Positions 1 through 8,108 of a stretch of DNA of 64,000 bases are shown here, one piece after another. This stretch comes from an uncultured Flavobacteriaceae bacterium (GTDB lineage Bacteria > Bacteroidota > Bacteroidia > Flavobacteriales > Flavobacteriaceae), in contig CANKYF010000002.1 in the NCBI GenBank assembly GCA_947487895.1, forward strand, positions 310,001 through 374,000, written 5' to 3'. How positions within the stretch are numbered: position 1 is the first letter of the stretch; each line of letters opens with the position of its first letter. The notes beneath the pieces were generated by a model. The model ran no database searches and was not told where the DNA came from. It saw only the letters and a list, made by a program, of their open reading frames with translations. The position numbers were made by a program, and so were the translations under genes.

Positions 1-35
1 TATATAAATTGGCTTCTATTAGTTTTTCCATTTCT

Positions 36-113
36 GTTATTCCTGCGAAGGCAGGAATCTATTTTATCTTAACTAAACTTTATTTATGGATTCCGCATCA
101 AGTGCGGAATGAC
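36..113. repeat. Composite palindromic intergenic repeat
   Basis: Two strong hairpins lie side by side: ATTCCTGCGAAGGCAGGAAT at 39-58 and ATTCCGCATCAAGTGCGGAAT at 90-110 (8-bp arms, 5-base loop). The outer edges, GTTATTCC at 36 and GGAATGAC ending at 113, are themselves inverted, so the whole unit can fold. It lies downstream of the nudK-like gene. This looks like a REP- or MITE-type dispersed repeat of the kind common between flavobacterial genes; no coding capacity is seen. Confidence 0.7.
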
Positions 114-191
114 AAAATTCCCTATTATGATTCCCGTTTTCGTTTCGACTTCCCTCAATATAACACTCAGTGACCATACGGGAATAAAAAA

Positions 192-776
192 CTATTCAAT
201 TAACTTATGAATTATAGCATACTGCAATAACACAATGGTTCTTGTATCAACAATTTTACCATTATGTAATTTATCTACTGCTTCAATAAAAGGTATTTCA
301 AGTACTTCAATATCTTCTTGTTCGTTATCTACACCTCCTCCTTCACTTACTTTCATATCATCTGTATATTCACCAACAAAAAAATGCATTTTCTCTGTCA
401 TTACACCTGGTGAAGAATAGCCTTCATATACCTTTTTTACTGCTTTTAATCTATACCCCGTTTCTTCTTCAGTTTCTCTAATTACACAATCTTCTGGGTT
501 ATCTTTATCTAACAAACCAGCTGCAATCTCTACCAAAAAGCCATCTTCATTATCATTCATGAAGGTTGGCATTCTAAATTGCTTTGTGAGTATCACCGTC
601 TTTTTTTTCGTATTGTACAATAAAATCCCTGCACCATCTCCTCTATCATAGACCTCTCTCATTGCATTTACCCAACGGCCATCTTTCATTAAATAGTCAA
701 AACTAACTCTATTTAGAGTATAATAATTATCTGAGAGTAATGTCCTTTCTATATTTCTTAGGTATTCCTTAGGCAT
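192..776 (-). CDS. nudK: NudK-like Nudix hydrolase (GDP-mannose pyrophosphatase type)
   Basis: Nudix (NUDT) hydrolase, about 194 residues. The Nudix box ends in RETEEETGY, fitting REUxEExGU, and the flanking text (REVYDRGDGAGILLYN near the N-terminus, GYSSPGVMTE and a GGGVDNEQED segment after the box) resembles E. coli NudK, which hydrolyses GDP-mannose and related nucleotide sugars. The chosen start (ATG at 776) gives an N-terminus aligning with NudK; it overlaps the stop of the upstream AAA+ gene by 8 bases, pointing to translational coupling. A start at 806 is possible but would overlap by 38 bases. Family assignment is firm; substrate is inferred. Confidence 0.85.
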   Translation of the reverse strand: MPKEYLRNIERTLLSDNYYTLNRVSFDYLMKDGRWVNAMREVYDRGDGAGILLYNTKKKTVILTKQFRMPTFMNDNEDGFLVEIAAGLLDKDNPEDCVIRETEEETGYRLKAVKKVYEGYSSPGVMTEKMHFFVGEYTDDMKVSEGGGVDNEQEDIEVLEIPFIEAVDKLHNGKIVDTRTIVLLQYAIIHKLIE

Positions 777-2727
777 TATCAAATGTCTTTCTAGCTTCCA
801 TTTCAATATTCATCTGGTTGACTCTAGCATCAACTTTTCGTTTAAAATCAGTATCAGCAATAGTTGCTACATTATCTAAATAACGTACGACTTCCTGTCT
901 TCTAATTTCTGAAAAATCTAATCCTTTCATATTTGATCGCATTAATTCTTGCAGCATGTTGAATTTAGTATCGTACTCTTGTTTAAAGTAGATTTCAGGC
1001 TTATCAAACCAATCGTCTTCTAAATCAAAATCTGTTAAACGCAATGATATTGCACTTTGAATGTTTCTTACATCGCGAGATGAAAAGAACGGAAACTCTT
1101 TTTGCATTGCTTTATACAAATTGGCATAGAACGAATGCTCATTAGACTTATATTGCTTTTCTATTTTATCATAAATCTCATGAACGCGCTCTTCAGAAGG
1201 TTTTTCAATAGAACTTAAAATTTCTCCCATGTTTTTTGCCAACCCTTGATTTTGAAGGTATTCATAATCCTTAGGTCCTTGCATATTAACAAAATCAGGC
1301 AATGTTTCATCTAATTTTCGCCACCAAAGGTAGTCCTGATCTAAAAAGTCGTGTTCTGAGCGTGCTCCATCAATTTTAAAACGACCTTGCACACGTGAAA
1401 TCACTGCTTTATCTAACATTTCTGGTAAATTGGTAAATAAACCTATAGAGCTATTACCATAATTAACTGCATATGCTCCTTCAGTATATCTTAAAAACAC
1501 ACCAATAACTTCTTTTACTCCAGCTGAAACACCTTGAACAGTACGCTCTTGTAAATTATTTTCGGCATCATCAATTGGTGCAAATATTAATTTTGAAGGA
1601 TCTTGTAAAGGTTTCATCCATTCTACCATTTTTTCAGCAGAACCACCTTGAAAGGTACTAATTAACGTATCTGGCATAGGATGAAATAGAAACGGCATAT
1701 CTAATTCGTCACAATATTCTTTTAATCTTGTGGCAATAGCCGCAATTAACATACTTTTTCCTGTTCCTGGAATACCATAGCCCATGAATACAGGCATAAA
1801 TCCACCTAATTCTTGAAACGGATTCTTTTTTTCAGTGAAATCATAACTCAACAAACGTTCAGTTAATCTTCTCGCAAAATGCTTAGCATCTCTGTTTCCT
1901 ACTATTTGCTCAAACTTAATTTTATTAAACTCAACGCTTTTTGCAGTTCCAGAAAACACATTACTCCAACCAGAAATAGCAAACTCAGAATTTTCAAGTT
2001 TATATGTCCTATCTTCAATAGTTTCTGTGTATTCTAAGCTACTTTTTCTAAGTTGAATTTCATCTATTAAAGCTTCAAAATAAACAACGGTAAAATCAAT
2101 AACATCTTTATCAGATTTAATAATATCTGGATGCCCTAAGTATTTATCATAATAAAACAAACTACATGAAACTCCCTTTATAGGTGATAACAATGATACT
2201 TCTGGAATACCAGCAAACTTCTGTTTCATCACACTTAAATCATCTGAAGCATGAGGTTTTAAATCATGTAATATTTTATAAGCTTTTGAAAATAACATAA
2301 AAGCAGTTGCTGTATGCATTTTACTTTCAAACTCTCGCTTTCCATTAGCATCTAACGCCGATTTGTTTTCACTTAAACTTGATAAACCAGAAGCATCATA
2401 GTAACTATCCTTTACCCATATACCCATAGTAATACCTTCCTGCACTGCAAAAAGTGTTTGATTCAACAAAACAGGTATGGCTACAGAATCTGGCAACAAG
2501 CGTTTTTTTAGCGCTAAAATAGTTTTAGAAACTGAGGTTATTTCTGTACTACTGCCATTATTAGCACGTGACAAGTAGAGTAAAATAGAATCGTCTTTAG
2601 CATCTTTATCTCTATTTTTTGCTCGAGCACCTTGCTCCCACTGTATACTTTTTAGGTATGAGGTTGCTTCATCACGAAGCATATCTAATTCTGTTTGTTT
2701 TATGGGAAAAGTTGAGTTGTGTTCCAT
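769..2727 (-). CDS. AAA+ family ATPase of unknown role
   Basis: 652-residue protein. The first ~300 residues are an uncharacterised, mostly helical region. The AAA+ core follows: Walker A GYGIPGTGKS at about 316-325, Walker B-like LIFAPIDDAEN at about 380-390 (Asp-Asp rather than Asp-Glu), a sensor-1 stretch GLFTNLPEM near 429-437, and arginine-finger candidates in SRVQGRF near 444-450. About 200 helical residues end the protein. ATP hydrolysis is likely; the substrate is unknown. It sits in a minus-strand cluster between an unknown 355-residue protein and a NudK-like hydrolase whose start overlaps its stop. The DD in place of DE at Walker B is worth noting but may keep activity. Confidence 0.8.
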   Translation of the reverse strand: MEHNSTFPIKQTELDMLRDEATSYLKSIQWEQGARAKNRDKDAKDDSILLYLSRANNGSSTEITSVSKTILALKKRLLPDSVAIPVLLNQTLFAVQEGITMGIWVKDSYYDASGLSSLSENKSALDANGKREFESKMHTATAFMLFSKAYKILHDLKPHASDDLSVMKQKFAGIPEVSLLSPIKGVSCSLFYYDKYLGHPDIIKSDKDVIDFTVVYFEALIDEIQLRKSSLEYTETIEDRTYKLENSEFAISGWSNVFSGTAKSVEFNKIKFEQIVGNRDAKHFARRLTERLLSYDFTEKKNPFQELGGFMPVFMGYGIPGTGKSMLIAAIATRLKEYCDELDMPFLFHPMPDTLISTFQGGSAEKMVEWMKPLQDPSKLIFAPIDDAENNLQERTVQGVSAGVKEVIGVFLRYTEGAYAVNYGNSSIGLFTNLPEMLDKAVISRVQGRFKIDGARSEHDFLDQDYLWWRKLDETLPDFVNMQGPKDYEYLQNQGLAKNMGEILSSIEKPSEERVHEIYDKIEKQYKSNEHSFYANLYKAMQKEFPFFSSRDVRNIQSAISLRLTDFDLEDDWFDKPEIYFKQEYDTKFNMLQELMRSNMKGLDFSEIRRQEVVRYLDNVATIADTDFKRKVDARVNQMNIEMEARKTFDNA

Positions 2728-2790
2728 TGTTTCAGTTTTCAGTTTTCAGTCATCAGTTTGCAGTTTCAAAAACTACCTCTAAAAATACTT
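2728..2790. repeat. Short CAGTTTTCAGT-type direct repeat in spacer
   Basis: The 63-base spacer between the AAA+ and 355-residue genes carries repeated CAGTTTTCAGT/CATCAGTTTGCAGT units at about 2730-2764. Similar CAGT-rich text lies at 3866-3890 and 23811-23838. It appears to be low-complexity dispersed repeat DNA, not coding. Confidence 0.5.
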
Positions 2791-3858
2791 CTAACTTTTA
2801 ATTTTTTTTATCTTCAAATCAGCCATTTCTATAGGAGGTATAGCCAATTTATTCATTAATTCTGGTGTTTTATTATATAGTAATTGAATAATTCTATGCG
2901 GAGCAAACACATATTTCTTTCTGAATACATCATCCCAACGTTGTAGCAATTGTTTATTGAAAAAGCCACCTTCTTTAAATTCACTTTTAGAGGCTACTTC
3001 ATCTATTTTAAGAGATAAGGCATAAGATTCTAAAGGGATTTCCTTTTTACCAATACCTTCTAAAATAGTATGTGTTAATTCATTTTCATCTTTAGCAAAC
3101 ATATTATGTAATGGTCCTAAATCTATACGTTTAATGAGCTTTGGTGATATTTTTGCTAACTTTCTATCAATACCATAAGCCATAGTATCTAGCTTCATTT
3201 TTCTATCGGCAGATTTTTTTAGCACCTCGTATATTTCATCTTTAGCATCACTAACATCTGTACCATTATAATTGAAATACATAAAGCAGATAAATGGCCT
3301 GTTGCTTGCTACGTCATAAAAACTCCAACTGGTCATGTATTTAGTATCCATTCCTTCAGGTGCTTTAATAATTTTTCCTTGAACAAACCTGTTAAAAATA
3401 AAGCGTTTATCAACAGATGAATAATATACAATAGATGCAGCCTGAAAAAGCTTACTACGCTTAATAGGCTCCTTTTTACGCATTAAAGTATCTAAGAATT
3501 CATCTTGTAAAACTTCAACGGGAGTTAACTTTTGTAAATAATCATCTCTTAATTCTAAATCATTAAATAAGTACCTAAATTCTAAATAATTTGGGAATCC
3601 AGATTCTGTTAAATCCACCTTCATATTATCCTCTTCGTCATACATGTACTTAACACGCATGGCTTCTATAGAATACAGCAGTAAATCACAATACTGTTTA
3701 AACATATTGACCTCCTGCTCACTTACAAGTTTATGACGTTGTACTGAAACTATCAATTCTTTAAACACGTAATCTACCATTTTATGGTAAAAAACATAAT
3801 GTTCTTTGGAATCTAAAATAGCGGAATCTAAAGGTGTGGTTATATGATTAATAGACAT
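2791..3858 (-). CDS. Hypothetical protein, partner of AAA+ cluster
   Basis: 355 residues, no signal peptide and no membrane segment visible, so probably cytoplasmic. I recognise no domain. It is rich in charged and aromatic residues (for example SWSFYDVASNRPFICFMYFNYNG in the middle is split here as SWSFYDVAS and FICFMYFNYNG). It lies 63 bases upstream of the AAA+ ATPase gene and about 190 bases downstream of the coiled-coil gene, all on the minus strand. Position suggests an adaptor or substrate of the ATPase, which is inference only. Confidence 0.6.
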   Translation of the reverse strand: MSINHITTPLDSAILDSKEHYVFYHKMVDYVFKELIVSVQRHKLVSEQEVNMFKQYCDLLLYSIEAMRVKYMYDEEDNMKVDLTESGFPNYLEFRYLFNDLELRDDYLQKLTPVEVLQDEFLDTLMRKKEPIKRSKLFQAASIVYYSSVDKRFIFNRFVQGKIIKAPEGMDTKYMTSWSFYDVASNRPFICFMYFNYNGTDVSDAKDEIYEVLKKSADRKMKLDTMAYGIDRKLAKISPKLIKRIDLGPLHNMFAKDENELTHTILEGIGKKEIPLESYALSLKIDEVASKSEFKEGGFFNKQLLQRWDDVFRKKYVFAPHRIIQLLYNKTPELMNKLAIPPIEMADLKIKKIKS

Positions 3859-4010
3859 TGTTAAGTATTCAGTTTACACTCGCAGTAAGCAGAATGTAAC
3901 ACATTTTAGTTTATGCTTTTAGTTTGCAAGTAAGTGCGTTAAGGATTGTAGTCCTCCGACTTCGCTCAGGATAAACTTCATCTTTTTGAAAAAGATTTAG
4001 CAGAAAGCCT

Positions 4011-4033
4011 GACCACGCTTTAAAAAGCGTGGT
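4011..4033. terminator. Hairpin downstream of coiled-coil gene
   Basis: Inverted repeat ACCACGCTTT-AA-AAAGCGTGGT, about 20 bases past the stop of the coiled-coil gene on the minus strand. The stem is GC-rich, but no clear T-run follows on either strand, so it may be a transcript-stabilising repeat and not an intrinsic terminator. The spacer 3859-4050 also contains GACTTCGCTCAGG at about 3960, part of a repeat family seen elsewhere in this window. Confidence 0.4.
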
Positions 4034-4050
4034 AACGCTCTAAATATTTT

Positions 4051-5391
4051 TTAAGATAATAAATCGTCTTCGCCAGCATCTGGTTTTGGTTCACCTTCAG
4101 GAGCTCCGTCACCAGTTGGTTGATTAGCATCAGCTTTATAATATTCTTCAAAGATTTCTTTCATATCTATACCATAACGCTCCGCAAAATTCTTTTGAAT
4201 ATCAACATCCTTCTCACGAATTTCTTGTAAAGCTTCAGCATAACTGCTATATACACCTTGCATTACTTTCTCATGAACTGGAATATTATCCATCATATCT
4301 TGTCTTGCTTTAGCACTAGCTGTATGCATTGCCGCTAAAGTTTCACCAATATGTTCATCTGTTTTAACACCTAAATGTTCTAAAATAGCTGCAAACTCTT
4401 GATCTGTACGTGCTTTTAATGCCACTATATATCCATCATAATACTTTAAACGTTCTTCTGTATCAGATTTTAATTTAGCTCTGTGTGTTTGTAAATTGCT
4501 GCGTAAAGATGTTAATACTTTAATAGTTAAATTATGCTTATGAACAAAACTGTCTTTACTTGCTGCTAATGTAGTGTAAGCATTCTTTAGACCTTCTAGT
4601 TCCTCAACTTTTTGCTCTAAACCAGTAACTTTGCCAATAGCCTCAGCATATTCTGTAGATTGCTTGTCTGCAATATCTTCTAGAGCTTGTCTAGCTTGCT
4701 TTAATAATGCATATTGTTCTTCTAGCTTACCTTCTACTTCTTTCTTTTTTTCTAAAGCCTTTGTATGGTTTTTGGTAGCTTCTACAATAGCAACTTGTAG
4801 TTTATCTTCTACTTCTTTAATCTCTACTTCACGGTTCTTTAAGCGTGTTACCGCTGCTTGACTCTTATAAGACAACTCGCTTAACAATGTTTGTACATCT
4901 GCACTTTCAATACGTGCTTGAAACATAGCTTTAGCTTTATTATCAGCAGCCGCTCTTGTTTTTTCAGCTACTTTTAGCTCATCTTGCGCTTTCTTAATCT
5001 TGCTTTTTCGTCCCCAAAGATTATTCCACCAAGTATCTGGTTTGCTTTCTGCATCTTCTAATTCTACTCTGGCTCTTTCTAAAGCTTTCTGCGCATCATC
5101 TATAACTTTTTGCTCTGTAGCATTTAATGAAGAGAATTTTTCAAAAAGAATCCCTACTTCGTCTTGATAATCTGTTAAATCTTTAATAGCGTCTAAAAGA
5201 GAAGTTCTGTCTTTTTCTGCCATTGTAACAACATCATCTAAAGTAGCATTTAATATTTTTTGACGCACTTCGGGATCATCTTCTTGAGCTAATTTAGATT
5301 TCATAGTGTCAATGGCTTTCCCCCAATTGACATCTACTTTCTCTGTTTTTTCATTTGAATTGGTTTCTAATAAATCAAAATCATCAGACAT
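4051..5391 (-). CDS. Long coiled-coil protein, acidic C-terminus
   Basis: About 446 residues from the ATG at 5391 (MSDDFDLLETN), preferred over the in-frame ATG at 5430 because the 13 extra residues are basic and unlike the rest. No signal peptide or membrane span. Residues ~50-400 are almost wholly helical with heptad-like Glu, Lys and Ala runs, broken by a tryptophan-rich WWNNLWGRK segment near residue 125. The last 25 residues are acidic and Gly/Pro rich. Such proteins are sometimes labelled microtubule-binding protein in flavobacteria, and the architecture is reminiscent of TelA-type toxic anion resistance proteins, but I cannot support either function. It heads the minus-strand AAA+ cluster. 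Confidence 0.65.
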   Translation of the reverse strand: MSDDFDLLETNSNEKTEKVDVNWGKAIDTMKSKLAQEDDPEVRQKILNATLDDVVTMAEKDRTSLLDAIKDLTDYQDEVGILFEKFSSLNATEQKVIDDAQKALERARVELEDAESKPDTWWNNLWGRKSKIKKAQDELKVAEKTRAAADNKAKAMFQARIESADVQTLLSELSYKSQAAVTRLKNREVEIKEVEDKLQVAIVEATKNHTKALEKKKEVEGKLEEQYALLKQARQALEDIADKQSTEYAEAIGKVTGLEQKVEELEGLKNAYTTLAASKDSFVHKHNLTIKVLTSLRSNLQTHRAKLKSDTEERLKYYDGYIVALKARTDQEFAAILEHLGVKTDEHIGETLAAMHTASAKARQDMMDNIPVHEKVMQGVYSSYAEALQEIREKDVDIQKNFAERYGIDMKEIFEEYYKADANQPTGDGAPEGEPKPDAGEDDLLS

Positions 5392-5715
5392 ATTTAAGTT
5401 TCTGTTTAAGTTGAACAATTTTACGGACAAGCAATTTCGTTAAAAAAGATGACTTTTTAAATATAAAATGCTCAAATAATTGGTATTAAATATTAACAAA
5501 TTGTTACACTAATACCGCATTTTCGATGAAATACACTTTTTATTTGTAAGATTTTATAGAGAGTTATTATCTCTAAACTCCTTGCTAACAAAGAATTTAC
5601 ATACACTTAAAAGAAAAATTACTAACAATGATTGTTCATATTCTTTTCATTTTTAGTTGTTTAGTGATTTTATTTATCATTATCTTTGAAATGCTATTAA
5701 CCCAATTCTATATTT
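5392..5715. other. Intergenic region with candidate microORF
   Basis: Divergent spacer between the coiled-coil gene (minus) and a small membrane protein gene (plus). It is AT-rich. It holds a 32-codon hydrophobic ORF described separately at 5628. No tRNA, clear riboswitch or strong hairpin is seen. Confidence 0.5.
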
Positions 5716-5726
5716 ATGTTACTTAA
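5628..5726 (+). CDS. Candidate 32-residue hydrophobic microprotein
   Basis: ATG at 5628 opens a 32-codon frame (starts MIVHILFIF, ends FYIYVT, TAA at 5724-5726) that is one continuous hydrophobic segment. Its last 11 bases overlap the start of the 78-residue small membrane protein gene at 5716 in another frame. This may be a real leader or coupled microprotein, or chance in AT-rich DNA, where hydrophobic frames arise easily. No homologue is known to me. Confidence 0.25.
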   Translation: MIVHILFIFSCLVILFIIIFEMLLTQFYIYVT

Positions 5727-5952
5727 CCTAACAATAACATATCTCTCTAAAATACCTTTAATAAGTCAAAAAGCCATTCTCACAGTATTAATCATAGTCG
5801 TTATAGTATTTTCCATTTTACTCCTTCTTGGAATAAGAAAATCTCATATGTTAAAAAAAGAAAATGAACGCTTAGATAAAATAAGCGAAGAAATTGCTCG
5901 TAAAGAGAGTGAAGAATACAAAGACTTTACTGGCGGACATATGTATCAATAA
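5716..5952 (+). CDS. Small single-span membrane protein
   Basis: 78 residues. A hydrophobic stretch at about residues 19-40 is a clear transmembrane helix, followed by a basic then charged helical tail (KKENERLDKISEEIARK) and an ending EYKDFTGGHMYQ. The combination of one helix, a short coiled-coil-like tail and a KDFTxGHMY ending resembles small conserved flavobacterial membrane proteins of unknown function. The gene stands alone and is followed by a bidirectional terminator at 6024. Confidence 0.65.
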   Translation: MLLNLTITYLSKIPLISQKAILTVLIIVVIVFSILLLLGIRKSHMLKKENERLDKISEEIARKESEEYKDFTGGHMYQ

Positions 5953-6023
5953 ATACTTTTGCATGAATTAACACTTAGAAAAAGAATCAAACTACAAACA
6001 ACGCGATCATTTATACGAATAAA

Positions 6024-6048
6024 AAAAGCTCACTTTTAGTGAGCTTTT
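6024..6048. terminator. Bidirectional rho-independent terminator
   Basis: Perfect 11-bp stem AAAAGCTCACT / AGTGAGCTTTT with a 3-base loop, giving a T-run on both strands. It lies between the convergent small membrane protein gene and ettA and can end both transcripts. Confidence 0.85.
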
Positions 6049-6066
6049 ACATTTTATATCATCTTT

Positions 6067-7758
6067 CTATCTTACTAATTTCTTATACTTAATACGTTTA
6101 GGCATTAAATCACCACCAAGGCGTTTCTTCTTATTTTCTTCATAATCTGAAAAACTCCCTTCAAAGAAATAAACTTGAGAATCGCCTTCAAAAGCTAAAA
6201 TATGTGTACATATTCTATCCAAGAACCAACGGTCGTGACTAATTACTACAGCACAACCAGCAAAATTTTCTAAACCTTCTTCTAAAGCTCTTAAAGTATT
6301 AACATCTAAATCATTAGTAGGCTCATCTAAAAGTAACACATTACCTTCTTCTTTAAGAGTCATAGCTAAATGCAATCGGTTTCTTTCCCCACCAGATAAT
6401 AATTTCACTTTTTTATTTTGTTCACTACCTGAGAAGTTAAACCTACTTAAATATGCTCTAGAATTAACTTGCTTACCTCCCATCATTACCAACTCTTGTT
6501 CATCACTAAAGTTTTGCCAAATGGTTTTCTCTGGATCAATGTTTGAATGACTCTGGTCTACATAAGCAATTTTAGCGGTATCTCCAACTACAAACTCCCC
6601 TTTATCAGGAGTTTCTTCTCCCATAATCATTCTAAAAATGGTAGTTTTACCAGCACCATTAGGTCCAATAATACCAACTATACCTGCTTGGGGTAAATTG
6701 AAATTTAAATCTTCGTATAATAATTTATCCTCATACCCTTTGCTTACACCTTTAGCTTCAATGACATTGGTTCCTAAACGTGGTCCGTTTGGTATATAAA
6801 TTTCTAGTTTTTCATCAAGCTGTTTTTGATCTTGACTCATTAACCTATCATAACTTTTTAAACGGGCTTTCTGTTTAGTTTGACGCCCTTTAGCTCCTTG
6901 ACGCACCCATTCTAACTCACGTTCTAAAGTCTTTTGACGTTTAGAAGCGGCTTTCCCTTCTTGAGCCATTCTTTTAGATTTCTGGTCTAACCAAGAAGAG
7001 TAATTTCCTTTCCAAGGAATGCCTTCTCCTCTATCTAACTCTAAAATCCAACCTGCAATGTTATCAAGAAAATAACGGTCGTGAGTTACAGCTATCACTG
7101 TTCCTTTATATTGTGCTAAATGATGCTCTAACCAATGTACAGATTCAGCATCTAAGTGGTTGGTAGGCTCATCTAACAGTAATACATCGGGTTCTTTAAG
7201 TAATAATCTGCACAACGCAACTCTACGACGTTCACCCCCAGATAAAACACTAATTTTCTTATCGCCATCTGGAGTTCTAAGAGCATCCATAGCTATTTCT
7301 AGCTTGGTATCAAGTTCCCATGCATTTGCTGCATCTATTTGATCTTGAAGTTCGGCTTGACGATTCATTAGTTTCTCCATTTTATCAGGATCACTATATA
7401 CTTCTTCCAAACCAAATTGATCATTTATACTATTGTATTCGTCAAGAATAGCAACGGTTTCAGCTGCACCTTCACGAACAACTTCCATCACTGTTTTCTC
7501 TTCATCGAGTTTAGGTTCTTGTTCTAAATAACCAACAGAATAATCTTGAGAAAAGACTACATCTCCTTGATAATTTTTATCAACACCTGCAATTATTTTT
7601 AAAAGGGTTGATTTACCAGAACCGTTTAAACCTAGAATACCAATTTTAGCACCATAGAAAAAACTTAAATATATATTTTTTAAAACTGGTGTATTAGCAC
7701 TTTGAAATGTTTTAGTAACACCAGACATTGAAAAGATTACTTTCTTATCGTCACTCAT
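6067..7758 (-). CDS. ettA: EttA, energy-dependent translational throttle (ABC-F)
   Basis: 563 residues with two ABC domains in one chain and no membrane span, the ABC-F layout. Domain 1 has Walker A GLNGSGKST near residue 43, signature LSGGERRRVAL and Walker B LLLDEPTNHLD; domain 2 has GPNGAGKTT near 367, LSGGERNRLHL and LLLDEPTNDLD. The linker is basic and helical. Length and the start MSDDKKVIFSMSGVTK fit EttA, which binds the ribosomal E site and gates the first steps of translation according to energy state. The ATG at 7758 is well supported. Downstream is the terminator at 6024; a small membrane protein gene lies upstream on the same strand. Confidence 0.93.
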   Translation of the reverse strand: MSDDKKVIFSMSGVTKTFQSANTPVLKNIYLSFFYGAKIGILGLNGSGKSTLLKIIAGVDKNYQGDVVFSQDYSVGYLEQEPKLDEEKTVMEVVREGAAETVAILDEYNSINDQFGLEEVYSDPDKMEKLMNRQAELQDQIDAANAWELDTKLEIAMDALRTPDGDKKISVLSGGERRRVALCRLLLKEPDVLLLDEPTNHLDAESVHWLEHHLAQYKGTVIAVTHDRYFLDNIAGWILELDRGEGIPWKGNYSSWLDQKSKRMAQEGKAASKRQKTLERELEWVRQGAKGRQTKQKARLKSYDRLMSQDQKQLDEKLEIYIPNGPRLGTNVIEAKGVSKGYEDKLLYEDLNFNLPQAGIVGIIGPNGAGKTTIFRMIMGEETPDKGEFVVGDTAKIAYVDQSHSNIDPEKTIWQNFSDEQELVMMGGKQVNSRAYLSRFNFSGSEQNKKVKLLSGGERNRLHLAMTLKEEGNVLLLDEPTNDLDVNTLRALEEGLENFAGCAVVISHDRWFLDRICTHILAFEGDSQVYFFEGSFSDYEENKKKRLGGDLMPKRIKYKKLVR

Positions 7759-7778
7759 TTTTAAAATTTATTGGTGGT

Positions 7779-7841
7779 TGAGGTACTCGAAACCACATAT
7801 GATTAAAGGTGACTTCGAGAACCTCAGTCACCAAAATTTAT
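7779..7841. repeat. Imperfect 21-bp inverted repeat (dispersed repeat)
   Basis: Left arm TTGGTGGTTGAGGTACTCGAA and right arm TTCGAGAACCTCAGTCACCAA match at 18 of 21 positions when paired. They flank a short loop between ettA and the small membrane protein gene. Related text (GACAAGCTCAGTGT, TTCGAGA, CACCA) recurs near 21718-21760 and 23926-23985, suggesting a mobile palindromic repeat family. Confidence 0.6.
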
Positions 7842-7845
7842 TATT

Positions 7846-8028
7846 TTACACCCTACCTTTTAAAGCATTAAATACCCAAGCAATTGCAAAAAAACCAATA
7901 CCTACTGAAGCAAACCCATATCCTGCTACTTCTTCATATTTAAAAGCTCCTAAGGCAATTAACGCTACCCCTACAAAAATCATTATCCATGTTGCCCAGG
8001 CTAACACAGTATTTTTATTCATTGCCAT
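7846..8028 (-). CDS. CAL67264-type small membrane protein
   Basis: 60 residues with two hydrophobic helices (about 8-27 and 35-54), beginning MAMNKNTVLAWATW and ending FNALKGRV. The text matches my memory of the flavobacterial CAL67264 family membrane protein, whose function is unknown. It precedes ettA on the same strand, separated by about 90 bases that include the dispersed inverted repeat. Confidence 0.75.
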   Translation of the reverse strand: MAMNKNTVLAWATWIMIFVGVALIALGAFKYEEVAGYGFASVGIGFFAIAWVFNALKGRV

Positions 8029-8108
8029 AATCTGTACTATTTATTAGTTGAAAAGCAAATATCGTATTTTTAATCAAAAAAAGCATTCAAATTTTGAATG
8101 CTTTCTTT

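Noticed and set aside
235-420. Plus-strand frame opposite the NudK-like gene
   Set aside because: It is the antisense shadow of a clear Nudix gene with a full motif.
7778-8047. 89-codon plus-strand frame across the inverted repeat and the small membrane protein
   Set aside because: It lies antisense to the CAL67264-type gene and runs through a palindromic repeat, so it is not a likely gene.
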